From Chryseobacterium angstadtii (GTDB lineage: Bacteria; Bacteroidota; Bacteroidia; Flavobacteriales; Weeksellaceae), in the NCBI RefSeq assembly GCF_001045465.1, contig NZ_LFND01000002.1, forward strand, positions 248,001 through 312,000: 64,000 nt of DNA, in the 5' to 3' direction. Every line of letters starts with the position of its first letter. Position 1 is the stretch's first letter. This document shows, one piece after another, positions 46,199 through 55,216 of the stretch. Below the pieces are notes generated by a model. It was not told the origin of the DNA. It was given only the letters and a program-made list of their open reading frames with translations, and made no database searches. A program made the translations under genes and the position numbers.

Positions 46199-46325
46199 GT
46201 TAAAAACCGTTAACAAAAACCCAATTATATGTTAACAAACCCTGTAAGATCCTATTAATAGGGGTTTTAGGTAGTACTGTTAAAAAACGTTAAAAAAACA
46301 AGCTAAAAGTTAACATAATTAACTT
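46199..46325. promoter_or_regulatory. GTTAA(C) word cluster and palindrome upstream of the RlpA-like gene
   Basis: Six GTTAA words, three of them GTTAAC, lie within about 115 bp immediately upstream of the promoter box, with a perfect 12-bp palindrome CCTATTAATAGG at 46251-46262 between them. Could be an activator or repressor field. Confidence 0.35.
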
Positions 46326-46669
46326 ATTCATTAAAAATATCAAAATTCAATTTATTCAATATTTTGATAATCAACACATTAAGTAAAAGCTAAAATATTA
46401 AATATAAGGGCCTGATCTGTTTTAAAAATTAAAAATTTTAAGATCTAAAAAGTCTTGAATGATTTTATCAGAGCATAGTAAAGGCTATTTACCTATTACA
46501 CTAATCCTTATTTTAACAAAGCTATTTAACACTACAGCTTATTATACATTAAATCTGATTGATTAAAATTACTTTTAAATGATAACTTCTCTACTTTACC
46601 ATCAAATTGAATACCAAAGAAATCTGTGGCATTTATTAATTTATGATCTGAAGACTATTAATTAATTGT

Positions 46670-46723
46670 TATCCTATCCTATCCTATCCTATCCTATCCT
46701 ATCCTATCCTATCCTATCCTATC
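46670..46723 (+). repeat. (TATCC)10 microsatellite
   Basis: Ten perfect copies of the 5-bp unit TATCC plus TATC. It lies 18 bp past the terminator of the minus-strand secreted-protein gene, in a 657-bp gene-free gap (46134-46790). Confidence 0.97.
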
Positions 46724-46725
46724 GT

Positions 46726-46768
46726 TCATTACTAAAAAAGAAAAACCAATGAGAAGCTCATTGGTTTT
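46726..46768 (-). terminator. Terminator of the secreted-protein pair
   Basis: AAAACCAATGAG (46742-46753) / CTCATTGGTTTT (46757-46768), followed on the minus strand by a T-rich tail (TCTTTTTTAG). Confidence 0.9.
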
Positions 46769-46790
46769 ATTTTATATAATAAGAGTAGTC

Positions 46791-47510
46791 TTATTTTAAG
46801 TATTCAATTACATAGTCATATGTTCCTGAAGGGTAAACAACAGACATGCTTGGAGATCCTGTAATTGCATTTCCAGCAGAAGTTGCAATGGTATAAGAAT
46901 ATAAGCTTCTATCGTAAACTGTGTTTGTACCTGCTTTATAGATAGTGATACCGTATAAGGCTGTCATTCCAGTTGGAGCCGGAACGTTTACTGCAGTAGA
47001 AGTACCGTTAGCTGTAAACTGTCCTTTCATTGCATAGATAGGAGCGTTGTTTACTAAATTATTGGTAGCCACTTCAGTAGAGGTAAAGTTAGTTTTAGGA
47101 GAACCTCCTATTGGTAACCACTGTCCTGATGCAGAAGAGAATGCAGGAGTTGGAGTTGGGTTACTAAAATAGTAAAAACCAACAGCAACCGTTTGATTAC
47201 CAATACCTGAACCTGTAGCAGGAGTAGTACCAGCAACAGAGTTGTAAACAATCATACCATCATACGCAGTAGGAAAGTTAAGAGCACTGGTTACAGGTGT
47301 AGCAAATGTAAACGTAGTTAAATTTGTTCTAGGAAAAGCGATTCCTTTTCCATTATTAGCAGATGTTGTAAATCCATTTGCTGAAGCATCTAAAAATGCA
47401 GACTGAGTAGCTATGGTAGCACTTACTGTACCGTTTGATCTTACTTGAGCAAAAGTAGTGCTAGATGCCGCTACAAGGGCTAACAACACTGATTTTAAAT
47501 ATATTTTCAT
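46791..47510 (-). CDS. Secreted protein of unknown function
   Basis: 239 residues. Signal peptide ends at TFAQ (about residue 22). The mature part is rich in Thr, Ala, Ser and Asn with repeated short beta-like segments and 'GFYYFSNPTPTPAF'; this shares its 'GFYYF' phrase with the upstream gene. I know such proteins only as flavobacterial surface or tail-fibre-like proteins. It follows the upstream gene by 15 bp and a terminator comes next. Confidence 0.75.
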   Translation of the reverse strand: MKIYLKSVLLALVAASSTTFAQVRSNGTVSATIATQSAFLDASANGFTTSANNGKGIAFPRTNLTTFTFATPVTSALNFPTAYDGMIVYNSVAGTTPATGSGIGNQTVAVGFYYFSNPTPTPAFSSASGQWLPIGGSPKTNFTSTEVATNNLVNNAPIYAMKGQFTANGTSTAVNVPAPTGMTALYGITIYKAGTNTVYDRSLYSYTIATSAGNAITGSPSMSVVYPSGTYDYVIEYLK

Positions 47511-47525
47511 AACTGTGTTTTTGTA

Positions 47526-48152
47526 TTAGAATGAACTATAACTATACCAATTTGTCCCATCACAAATGTAAGACAATGAACCTCCAGATTGAAGAGGAGT
47601 AGTTTGAGCAGTACTATGAGCTCCACTCACACTGAAAAAAGCTCCATTGGTAGCATCTATAAATGTAATAACTTTACCATTCGTTTTAGTTAATGTAGCC
47701 AGGTTAAATGTAACATTGGATGTTACAAGAACTGCATTATTCAAATCTGCATCTGATATTGTAGCAGCAGTTTGTGGTCTTACAGTCATACCAGCTGGTG
47801 CAGCACCTCCACCGAATGGTTTCCATTCAGGAACTGTGTTATCAAAGTAGTAAAATCCAGCACCAGTAATTTTAGCTTTTCTTGGACCGGCTCCAACTCC
47901 AGAAGTAATGTAAACTATAGCACCATTTTGTGGAGCGCCATAGGTACCTGCGGTGTCATCTTTAGCAGTAAGATCTGCTGCGGTCATTCGAGGGACTAGT
48001 AAAGCATCAGGTCTTGAATTGTCTGTTGTAGTAGCTACTACGTCTAACGTTGCGGAAGGTGTAGTTGTGTTTATACCTACACGTCCTTGCTGAGCCTTGG
48101 AAACTGCCGAAAGGCCAACGAGCATCGTCGCTGTTAATAAAATTTTTTTCAT
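47526..48152 (-). CDS. Secreted protein with GxVGINTxxPxATLDV motif
   Basis: 208 residues. Signal peptide ends at SKAQ (about residue 20). It begins 'GRVGINTTTPSATLDVVAT', a motif found at the N-terminus of many Bacteroidota surface proteins, then 'LLVPRMTAADL' and 'GFYYFDNTVPEW'. These are also typical of phage-tail-like fibre heads, but no phage genes are near. It starts a two-gene operon behind a long, AT-rich, repeat-bearing leader. Confidence 0.78.
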   Translation of the reverse strand: MKKILLTATMLVGLSAVSKAQQGRVGINTTTPSATLDVVATTTDNSRPDALLVPRMTAADLTAKDDTAGTYGAPQNGAIVYITSGVGAGPRKAKITGAGFYYFDNTVPEWKPFGGGAAPAGMTVRPQTAATISDADLNNAVLVTSNVTFNLATLTKTNGKVITFIDATNGAFFSVSGAHSTAQTTPLQSGGSLSYICDGTNWYSYSSF

Positions 48153-48308
48153 AAGTTTTTAAAGATTTTAATTACACTATTTTCCATCAATATTTCCAAA
48201 ACGGAAAATGCATCCCAACTTGTGCCTACCACAAAGCCTATTAAATTAAAGCTCATTTAAGATAGGCAACTGCCTGAAGCATTTGATTTTAAAACATTGC
48301 TTATTGCG

Positions 48309-48316
48309 CAAATTTA
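48309..48316 (-). promoter_or_regulatory. Possible promoter of the secreted-protein pair
   Basis: TAAATTTG on the minus strand, 156 bp before the ATG at 48152, which would leave a long untranslated leader. Confidence 0.4.
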
Positions 48317-48423
48317 AGACATAATTTTCGAATTTATTCATTTTATATAAAAAAAATAAAACACTTTCTATCACTAAAATACTAAACTACTAATAATCAA
48401 TATTATACACGATTTACTAATAC

Positions 48424-48586
48424 TATAAACAGCGTTAATTTTTATTAATATTTTGATTTAACTCTAAAAAAAATAGCATTATAATAATTATGATAAATAC
48501 TAAGATTATAAACAGCGTTAATTTTTATTAGTATTTGATTTAACTCTAAAAAAATAGCTTTGTAATAATTATGATAAATACCAAGT
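48424..48586. repeat. 83-bp tandem direct duplication
   Basis: Two head-to-tail copies, 48424-48506 and 48507-48586, share TATAAACAGCGTTAATTTTT, ATTTAACTCTAAAAAAA and ATAATTATGATAAATAC. They differ by a few bases and small A/T-run length changes. They lie in the 436-bp gene-free gap 48153-48588, between the stop of rimO and the secreted-protein pair. Confidence 0.92.
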
Positions 48587-48588
48587 TG

Positions 48589-49890
48589 TTATATCAACTC
48601 ACCATATAAATCAAACTCTTCTGCCGAAGTAATTTTTACCTCTGCAAATTCCCCGATTGAGATATAGGTATTATCTGCGGAAACCAATACTGTATTATCT
48701 ACATCCGGAGAATCGTATTCTGTTCTTCCGATAAAATAATTTCCTTCTTTTCTGTCAAATATACATTTAAAGACTTTTCCGATCTTTTCCTGATTTTTCT
48801 CCCACGAAATCTGAGACTGCAGCTCCATAATCTCTTCCACTCTTGCCTCTTTCACTTCCTGAGGGATATCATCTTCCAGTACATAAGCGCCTGTATTTTC
48901 TTCATGAGAGTAGGTAAAGCATCCCAATCTGTCAAATTTCTGTTCTTTTACCCAGTCTTTAAGCTCCTGAAATCTTTCCTGAGTTTCTCCCGGATACCCT
49001 ACAATAAGAGTAGTTCTCACTGCCATATCCGGAACTTTTTCACGGAATTTAGCCAACAAAGCATCTGTTTTCTCATGAGTTGTTCCACGTTTCATGGATT
49101 TCAAAAGATCGGAATTGATATGTTGAAGGGGAATATCTATATAGTTGCAGACTTTAGGCTCTTCACGGATGATGTCCAGAACATCTTCAGGGAAACCACT
49201 CGGGAATGCATAATGAAGACGGATCCATTCGATGCCTTCAACTTTTACTAATTCTTTCAGCAGTTCTCCAAGAGCACGCTTCTTATAAATATCAAGACCA
49301 TAATAGGTAAGATCCTGTGCAATAAGAATAATTTCTTTTGTCCCTTTTTTTGCCAGCTTCTGAGCTTCCAAAACCAGTTTCTCGATAGGGGTGGAAACAT
49401 GCCCTCCTCTCATCAAAGGAATCGCGCAGAATGAACAAGGTCTGTCGCAACCTTCAGAAATTTTAAGGTAAGCATAATGTTTAGGGGTCGTGGTAAGTCT
49501 CTCTCCTACCAGCTCATGTTTGTAGTCTGCACCAAGATGCTTCAAAAGAACCGGAAGATCTCTTGTCCCGAAGTACTGATCTACATCCGGAATTTCTTTA
49601 ATAAGATCCGGCTTGTATCTTTCGGAAAGGCAACCTGTAACAAAAACTTTTTCGACTTCACCTCTGTTTTTGGCATCTACATAATCCAAGATGGTATTGA
49701 TGGATTCTTCTTTAGCATTATCAATAAAACCACATGTATTGATCACTACGATATCTCCGCGGTCTTCATGAACTACTTCTTTCCCATTGGCTTTCAGCTG
49801 GCTCATTAATACTTCAGAATCATATACATTCTTGGAACATCCAAGTGTAACCACATTGATTTTCTTCTTCCCTACAGATTTTGTGCGCAT
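48589..49890 (-). CDS. rimO: Ribosomal protein S12 methylthiotransferase
   Basis: 433 residues from ATG 49890. It has an N-terminal UPF0004 domain with cluster-binding Cys ('VVTLGCSKN'), radical-SAM motif 'CDRPCSFCAIP' near residue 145, and a C-terminal TRAM domain. It adds a methylthio group to Asp 89 of S12. The TATCTTTG box at 49910-49917 lies 19 bp upstream of the start, so an upstream codon at 49920 is excluded. Confidence 0.93.
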   Translation of the reverse strand: MRTKSVGKKKINVVTLGCSKNVYDSEVLMSQLKANGKEVVHEDRGDIVVINTCGFIDNAKEESINTILDYVDAKNRGEVEKVFVTGCLSERYKPDLIKEIPDVDQYFGTRDLPVLLKHLGADYKHELVGERLTTTPKHYAYLKISEGCDRPCSFCAIPLMRGGHVSTPIEKLVLEAQKLAKKGTKEIILIAQDLTYYGLDIYKKRALGELLKELVKVEGIEWIRLHYAFPSGFPEDVLDIIREEPKVCNYIDIPLQHINSDLLKSMKRGTTHEKTDALLAKFREKVPDMAVRTTLIVGYPGETQERFQELKDWVKEQKFDRLGCFTYSHEENTGAYVLEDDIPQEVKEARVEEIMELQSQISWEKNQEKIGKVFKCIFDRKEGNYFIGRTEYDSPDVDNTVLVSADNTYISIGEFAEVKITSAEEFDLYGELI

Positions 49891-49909
49891 CGTTTTGATT
49901 TTGAGTGTG

Positions 49910-49917
49910 CAAAGATA
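49910..49917 (-). promoter_or_regulatory. -7 box of rimO
   Basis: TATCTTTG on the minus strand, between the polysaccharide operon's terminator and rimO. Confidence 0.55.
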
Positions 49918-49941
49918 CAAAATAATAAAGAGTAAAGATCA

Positions 49942-49973
49942 AAAAATAAAAACCACTCTATAGAAGTGGTTTT
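49942..49973 (-). terminator. Terminator of the polysaccharide operon
   Basis: AAAACCACT / AGTGGTTTT (49949-49973) with a CTATAGA loop, followed on the minus strand by TATTTTTTG. It ends transcription after rfbC. Confidence 0.88.
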
Positions 49974-49984
49974 CAGTATTTTAT

Positions 49985-50530
49985 TTAAAAGTTTTTCTCG
50001 TGGAAGCCGGGTGCATTCAGATCTTTTTCGGAAAGTATCATTTTGTGATCCTCCACCTTCCAGTCTATATTAAGATCCGGATCATTGAACTTTACGCTTC
50101 CTTCAGACTCTTTGTTGTAAAAATTATCACATTTATAAGAAAAAATTGCGGTTTCACTCAGTACAGAAAATCCGTGTCCGAATCCTCTGGGAACATACAT
50201 CTGTACCTTATTTTCTGCTGTAAGTTCTATCCCGAACCATTTTCCGAAAGTGGGGGAATCTTCTCTAAGATCCACTGCTACATCCCATACTCTTCCTTCC
50301 AGACAGGAAACTAATTTTGCCTGAGCATGTTCTCCTTTCTGTAAGTGAAGTCCTCTGAGAACTCCCTGGGAAGACTTTGAAATATTGTCCTGAACAAAAT
50401 GTCCGTTCATTCCGGTAAGTTCTTCAAATTTTTTTTCATTGAACTTTTCGAAGAAATAGCCTCTGTCATCTTCAAATATAGTGGGCTCTATAATGTAACA
50501 ATCCTTGAGTGGGGTTTCTTTTATTTTCAT
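49985..50530 (-). CDS. rfbC: dTDP-4-dehydrorhamnose 3,5-epimerase
   Basis: 181 residues, normal length for RmlC. The cupin fold shows 'DDRGYFFEKFNEKKF', 'GVLRGLHLQKGEHAQAKLV' with the catalytic His, and 'VPRGFGHGFSVLSE'. It makes dTDP-4-dehydro-L-rhamnose for rhamnose-bearing glycans. RmlA, B and D are not in this window. Last gene of the operon. Confidence 0.93.
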   Translation of the reverse strand: MKIKETPLKDCYIIEPTIFEDDRGYFFEKFNEKKFEELTGMNGHFVQDNISKSSQGVLRGLHLQKGEHAQAKLVSCLEGRVWDVAVDLREDSPTFGKWFGIELTAENKVQMYVPRGFGHGFSVLSETAIFSYKCDNFYNKESEGSVKFNDPDLNIDWKVEDHKMILSEKDLNAPGFHEKNF

Positions 50531-50563
50531 TTTTTATTAGTTTAGGAAAGCTTTGGACAGTTT

Positions 50564-51133
50564 TTATTTAAAAATTACAACTAATGTTTTCCACATAATC
50601 TTCATATCATTTTTGAAGGATCTATTGTTCAGATAGATTAAATTCATTTTTACTTTGTGAGGAAAAAGTACTTCATCATTGTATTTCAGAGGATTTTCCT
50701 GATTTTTAAGAAGATTTTCCTCATTTCTGTATGTTATACTTGCCTCACATGTCAATCCGGGTTTCAATTCCAACACCTGTCTGTCCGTCCCTTCCAATTG
50801 GTCATAATATCCCTCAACATCCGGTCTTGGTCCTACAAAGCTCATTTCTCCTTTCAGAATATTGAAAAGCTGAGGCAGTTCATCCAACTTCAGTTTTCTC
50901 AACACTATTCCGGTTTGGGAGCAGGTATTTTTATTTTGATGGATGGTTCTGAGTTTATAAATCATAAACGGTTTTCCGTACTGCCCTATCCTTTTTTGGA
51001 CAAAAAGCCCATTTGAGGCAGTATCAATTCCGGCTACAATCAATAAAACAATGAATAGCGGCGTCAGAAAAACAATGAGAATGAATGCAAAAACAGCATC
51101 AAAAACATTTTTCCAATATGCATACTGACCCAT
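50564..51133 (-). CDS. Initiating sugar-phosphate transferase 1 (PglC/bacterial sugar transferase)
   Basis: 189 residues. One N-terminal hydrophobic helix (about 10-32), then the cytoplasmic catalytic part with 'KLRT', 'KLDELPQLFNILKGEMSFVGPRPDV' and 'KPGLTCEASITYRNEE'. It moves a sugar-phosphate from a UDP-sugar onto undecaprenyl phosphate to start a glycan. It sits next to an aminotransferase and acetyltransferase that make 2,4-diamino sugars, so such a sugar may be its substrate. Confidence 0.88.
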   Translation of the reverse strand: MGQYAYWKNVFDAVFAFILIVFLTPLFIVLLIVAGIDTASNGLFVQKRIGQYGKPFMIYKLRTIHQNKNTCSQTGIVLRKLKLDELPQLFNILKGEMSFVGPRPDVEGYYDQLEGTDRQVLELKPGLTCEASITYRNEENLLKNQENPLKYNDEVLFPHKVKMNLIYLNNRSFKNDMKIMWKTLVVIFK

Positions 51134-51150
51134 CTGCCGCCCAGAAATAT

Positions 51151-52287
51151 TTAAGATTGGAAATAAGAAGTAATTACCTGAGCAATTCTTACTCTTTCCT
51201 CATCAGACAGGTTAGATCCGGATGGCAGGCACAGTCCATTATCAAAAAGTTTTTCTGAAACATTGGTTCCATAATAAGGGGCTTTTTCAAAAACAGGCTG
51301 CAGGTGCATTGGCTTCCATAAAGGTCTTGATTCTATATTGTCTTCCAAGAAGGCCAATCTCAGACTCTCACGGTCTTTTCCGGTAATTTCAGGATCTACA
51401 ATAATGGCAGACAACCAGTGATTCGAATAATAATCATTACCCGGTTCCGTAAATACTGTTACTCCGTTTATATTTTTGAAAATTTCTACGTAGAAATCAT
51501 GCATTGCTCTGCGCGCAGAAACCCTGTCTTTAAGAACTTCCATCTGCCCTCTTCCGATTCCGGCTACAATATTGCTCATTCTATAATTGAATCCAATATG
51601 GGAATGCTGGTAATGCGGAGCATTGTCTCTTGCCTGAGTAGACAGAAATACTGCTTTATCTTTGTCTTCCCGAGTATGGCATACTAAAGCACCACCTCCT
51701 GAAGTTGTGATAATTTTATTTCCGTTAAAGCTCAAAATTCCGAATCGGCCAAATGTTCCGCAGCCTCTTCCTTTATAAGATGAGCCTAAAGCTTCAGCAG
51801 CGTCTTCAATCACAGGGATTTGATATTCTTCAGCAATGGCTGAAATTTCATCCATTTTTGCAGGCATCCCATACAGGTGGACTACAATAATGGCTTTCGG
51901 TTTCTTTCCATTTTTTATCCTGTCTTCTATTGCTTCTTTCAACGCCTTAGGGCACATGTTCCATGTATCCGGCTCGCTGTCTATAAATACGGGCTTAGCT
52001 CCACAATAGGCTATAGGATTGGCAGAAGCAGAGAATGTCATTGACTGGCAGATTACCTCATCATCATGCTGTACTCCACATTCTATAAGAGCAAGGTGAA
52101 GGGCTGCTGTTCCTGCAGACAGTGCAGCAACTTTTACATTGCTTCCCAGGAACTGCTCCAGATCATCTTCAAATCCGTTTACATTGGGGCCTAAAGGTGC
52201 TACCCAGTTTTCTGCGAAAGCTTCGTTGATATATTTTAATTCGTTTCCGCCCATGTGGGGTGAGGAAAGCCATATTTTATTTTCCAT
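51151..52287 (-). CDS. DegT/DnrJ/EryC1-family aminotransferase (PglE-like)
   Basis: 378 residues from ATG 52287. PLP Lys is in 'LSFNGNKIITTSGGGALV' near residue 185; 'IEDAAEALGS' is the family's cofactor-binding block. It puts an amino group on a 4-keto sugar nucleotide. With the acetyltransferase directly upstream it is likely part of a di-N-acetyl-bacillosamine-type pathway. The 4,6-dehydratase of that pathway (PglF) is not in the window. Confidence 0.88.
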   Translation of the reverse strand: MENKIWLSSPHMGGNELKYINEAFAENWVAPLGPNVNGFEDDLEQFLGSNVKVAALSAGTAALHLALIECGVQHDDEVICQSMTFSASANPIAYCGAKPVFIDSEPDTWNMCPKALKEAIEDRIKNGKKPKAIIVVHLYGMPAKMDEISAIAEEYQIPVIEDAAEALGSSYKGRGCGTFGRFGILSFNGNKIITTSGGGALVCHTREDKDKAVFLSTQARDNAPHYQHSHIGFNYRMSNIVAGIGRGQMEVLKDRVSARRAMHDFYVEIFKNINGVTVFTEPGNDYYSNHWLSAIIVDPEITGKDRESLRLAFLEDNIESRPLWKPMHLQPVFEKAPYYGTNVSEKLFDNGLCLPSGSNLSDEERVRIAQVITSYFQS

Positions 52288-52288
52288 A

Positions 52289-52930
52289 TTAATCATTGAA
52301 TTTTATTGGTTTTGCCGGAATTCCAACTGCTGTACAGTTGGCGGGAAGGCTCTTATATACTACTGCGCCCGCCCCAACTATGGTATTTTCTCCTATTTCA
52401 AGAAGGTTTATAATTTTCGCGCCGGTTCCTACATATACGGCTTCATTGATCACAACTTCTCCGGAAATATTTACAGTCGGCATAAATGAACTGTATTTTT
52501 TTATTCTGGTATCATGGCCTACGGTACAGGAAAGATTAAGGATAACAAAATCTTCAATTTCAATATCTATCGTAATGATAACCCCTGCACAGATAATATT
52601 TCCTTTTCCAAATTTGACGTTATCCTGGCCAATAATAACAGACGGATGAACCAGATTGGGGAATTCAATATTGGAATTGATGATACTTTGTATAATTTTT
52701 TTCTTTGTTTTTGGGTCTCCTATGGCTACTGCAATACATAAAGATTCTTCTACATCATTAATCTTTTCGATCTTTCCCAAATAAGGAATTCCATTAATAG
52801 GATGGTCATAATGTTTATCATCATAAAAACCTATCAATTCAAATTGTCTTTCTTTCTGGTTAATATGATCGATTAACATTTTTACTTCACGCCCAAATCC
52901 TCCTGCTCCAATAATTGCTATTTTTTTCAT
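52289..52930 (-). CDS. PglD/NeuD-family O- or N-acetyltransferase
   Basis: 213 residues. An N-terminal Rossmann-like PglD domain begins 'IAIIGAGGFGREVKMLI'; hexapeptide beta-helix repeats follow (about 95-205) with 'LSCTVGHDTRI', in which the His is a likely base. It would acetylate the amino group installed by the neighbouring aminotransferase. The two genes are adjacent, with the stop one base from the next start. Confidence 0.87.
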   Translation of the reverse strand: MKKIAIIGAGGFGREVKMLIDHINQKERQFELIGFYDDKHYDHPINGIPYLGKIEKINDVEESLCIAVAIGDPKTKKKIIQSIINSNIEFPNLVHPSVIIGQDNVKFGKGNIICAGVIITIDIEIEDFVILNLSCTVGHDTRIKKYSSFMPTVNISGEVVINEAVYVGTGAKIINLLEIGENTIVGAGAVVYKSLPANCTAVGIPAKPIKFND

Positions 52931-53049
52931 ATTTATTTCTTTTAAAACGGATGTACCGATTTATATTTTTCGTAAAATTAATAGTATTCTATCTTAAAAC
53001 ATGGTTACACTTTATAATTTCTTTTTAAAATACTAAAATCAAAGAAATT

Positions 53050-53064
53050 TTCTATCCGATAGAA
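53050..53064. repeat. 15-bp palindrome between sugar-transferase and acetyltransferase genes
   Basis: TTCTATC-C-GATAGAA, perfect, in the only wide gap (136 bp, 52931-53066) inside the operon. TTCTATC occurs once more at 52986-52992. Confidence 0.45.
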
Positions 53065-53066
53065 TA

Positions 53067-53678
53067 TTATTTAATATCATCTCCGGTAAAATACTCCATA
53101 GTTGATTCTCCCTGTTGGTTGATTCCTTCTCTTATCAATACTTTTTTTATTGTAAGAAAGATAATTTTAAGGTCTAGTAAAAAAGAAATATGGTCTACAT
53201 ACCAAACATCAAAATCAAATTTCTGCTTCCATGAAATTGCATTTCTTCCATTTACTTGTGCCCATCCGGTAATTCCTGGTTTTACTTCGTGTCTTCGTGC
53301 CTGATGTTTGTTGTAAATTGTCAGATATTGTACTAAAAGCGGACGTGGGCCAATAAGTGACATATCACCTTTTATCACATTTATAAGTTGTGGGATTTCA
53401 TCTAAAGAAGTTTTTCTTACAAATAAGCCTACAGTTGTTAATCTTTCAGCGTCTGATAAAAGTTTTCCGTTTTCATCTTTTTTATCATTCATTGTTTTAA
53501 ACTTGATAATACTGAAGATTTTCCCATTTTTCCCGGGTCTTTTTTGAAAGAAGAAGGGTTTACCATTATTGGCAAAAACAAGACCTATCATGACAAGGAT
53601 AAAAATTGGGCTCAATAGGAGCAAACCAATAGCCGATAAAAAAAAATCAATGACTCTTTTAAAAAAAAATCTGTACAC
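53067..53678 (-). CDS. Initiating sugar-phosphate transferase 2 (GTG start)
   Basis: 203 residues, GTG start (no ATG in reach). An N-terminal membrane helix (about 8-30), then 'FKTMNDKKDENGK', 'SLDEIPQLINVIKGDMSLIGPRP' and 'RRHEVKPGITGWAQVNGRN', the signature of bacterial sugar transferases of the PglC/WcaJ type. It is a second initiating enzyme in the same operon and closer in type to GlcNAc/FucNAc-like enzymes. Confidence 0.9.
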   Translation of the reverse strand: MYRFFFKRVIDFFLSAIGLLLLSPIFILVMIGLVFANNGKPFFFQKRPGKNGKIFSIIKFKTMNDKKDENGKLLSDAERLTTVGLFVRKTSLDEIPQLINVIKGDMSLIGPRPLLVQYLTIYNKHQARRHEVKPGITGWAQVNGRNAISWKQKFDFDVWYVDHISFLLDLKIIFLTIKKVLIREGINQQGESTMEYFTGDDIK

Positions 53679-53720
53679 TTTTTATTTTATTAATTATTAA
53701 TAGTTTTTACAAATATCGAA

Positions 53721-55214
53721 TCAGTCTTTTGAAAGGTTCTTAGCGTTTCCATCAAACTTGTTGAGCTTTGTATTGACTGTATTTTCTCTTAAATAAAGTC
53801 CTGTTGCAAAATTAAGGATATTATTCTGTTCAATATTTATCTTTCCTTTCATTCCAAGATTTACTATAATACCATATCCTTTGAAAGATTTATTGGTGGT
53901 GTTTACTTCATTATTTCTGATGGTAAACCCATTATTATTAGCTTTATTATCGGTTGAATTTAAAGAAATACCGGTATTGAAAGTATGAATTATATTATCA
54001 TTAATGTATATCTGTTTGCCTGCGGATTTATTTTTAAGCATAAAAGAGATGCCCACAGCAGCCCCGGAGCCTTTTATCACATTCTGACTGACAGTAACAT
54101 CGTCAAAGTACCCTACTAAAGAAATGTTATTGTATGAATTATTAATTTTGTTATTCTTTATTGAAATATTTTCTGTCTTTATATTTTCAAACTGATTTTG
54201 AAGCATAATGGCAGAATTGAGGCCGGATATTGCTGTAATGGTATTATTATTAATGCTGATATTTCTGAAATATTGGCTCCCTGCCGTAGTGGAACTGGTT
54301 ATTGAAGATGAATCATCAGGATTTTTTATCGTAATGATGTTATCTGATATTACCGTATTTACAGAACTTCCGTTAAATCTCACAGCTCCCCACATCACAT
54401 TGCTTATGGTATTTCCTTTCACCGTAATATTATCGCAGTCATCATAAAAATCAATGGCAAAAAGACGGTGAAGACCAGAATTACTTCTTCCGGCATTATT
54501 GATATAGTTATCGATGATATCAACTTTCCCCTCTCCTTTTCCCAGTCCGTAACCGGAAATTGCAGAAATTCCAAAATCCGGATTATCATAAGATTCATTG
54601 TCAAATCTATTTTTGAGAATTGATACTACCCCATTAGGACTTGAACCTACCACTACATGTTCCATTAAATATTTCTGGTTCTGTTTTTTTGAACTGAAAA
54701 AATTATCATGAACAGATATTTTACCATAGCTTTCAGTAATCTGAACTGAACGGTTGTATAAATTTAAAAATTTAGAATTTTTAATCTCTATATTCTGACA
54801 TCCTTTAAAACCCAGTGCGCTATTGTACACATTAGGATAATCTTTTTCAGTATAAACCGGCAGAGCAGTTCTATACATCTCAACATTCATCCCGTCAATA
54901 ACAATATTTTTAGAGTTGACAAAGTTTAAAAAAAATCCTGAAAACCTCTTATTTGAATATAAAACAGAGTTTTTAAAAGATAATTCTATATTATTCAGAT
55001 TTTTAATACTGATTTCTTTATTGAATTCAATAGTATAGCCATCAATTATTCCCACAGCGTTTTTTTTTGAAACGTCCTGCAGAAACCTGGTCAATGACGC
55101 AGTATGATCTTTTTGAGATTTCTGTGCATATGCCGAATAGCTCACTACCGGCTTTTGTGCCCACATAAAACTGCAAAAAAATAAAAATATGAGAACAATC
55201 TTTTGTTTATCCAT
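53721..55214 (-). CDS. Secreted right-handed parallel beta-helix protein
   Basis: 497 residues with a signal peptide ending at MWAQ (about residue 20). From about residue 50 the chain is a run of parallel beta-helix coils ('NITVKGNTISNVMWGAVRF', 'NIKTENISIKNNKINNSYN') of the pectate-lyase/polysaccharide-lyase superfold. There is no clear catalytic set. In an operon for a surface polysaccharide it may modify, cut or thread the glycan. Confidence 0.82.
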   Translation of the reverse strand: MDKQKIVLIFLFFCSFMWAQKPVVSYSAYAQKSQKDHTASLTRFLQDVSKKNAVGIIDGYTIEFNKEISIKNLNNIELSFKNSVLYSNKRFSGFFLNFVNSKNIVIDGMNVEMYRTALPVYTEKDYPNVYNSALGFKGCQNIEIKNSKFLNLYNRSVQITESYGKISVHDNFFSSKKQNQKYLMEHVVVGSSPNGVVSILKNRFDNESYDNPDFGISAISGYGLGKGEGKVDIIDNYINNAGRSNSGLHRLFAIDFYDDCDNITVKGNTISNVMWGAVRFNGSSVNTVISDNIITIKNPDDSSSITSSTTAGSQYFRNISINNNTITAISGLNSAIMLQNQFENIKTENISIKNNKINNSYNNISLVGYFDDVTVSQNVIKGSGAAVGISFMLKNKSAGKQIYINDNIIHTFNTGISLNSTDNKANNNGFTIRNNEVNTTNKSFKGYGIIVNLGMKGKINIEQNNILNFATGLYLRENTVNTKLNKFDGNAKNLSKD

Positions 55215-55216
55215 CT

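Noticed and set aside
46670..46723. CRISPR or minisatellite array
   Set aside because: Unit is 5 bp and perfect, with no spacers.
47526..48152. Phage tail-fibre gene as a sign of a prophage
   Set aside because: No phage structural, integrase or lysis genes are near, and the signal peptide points to a secreted surface protein.
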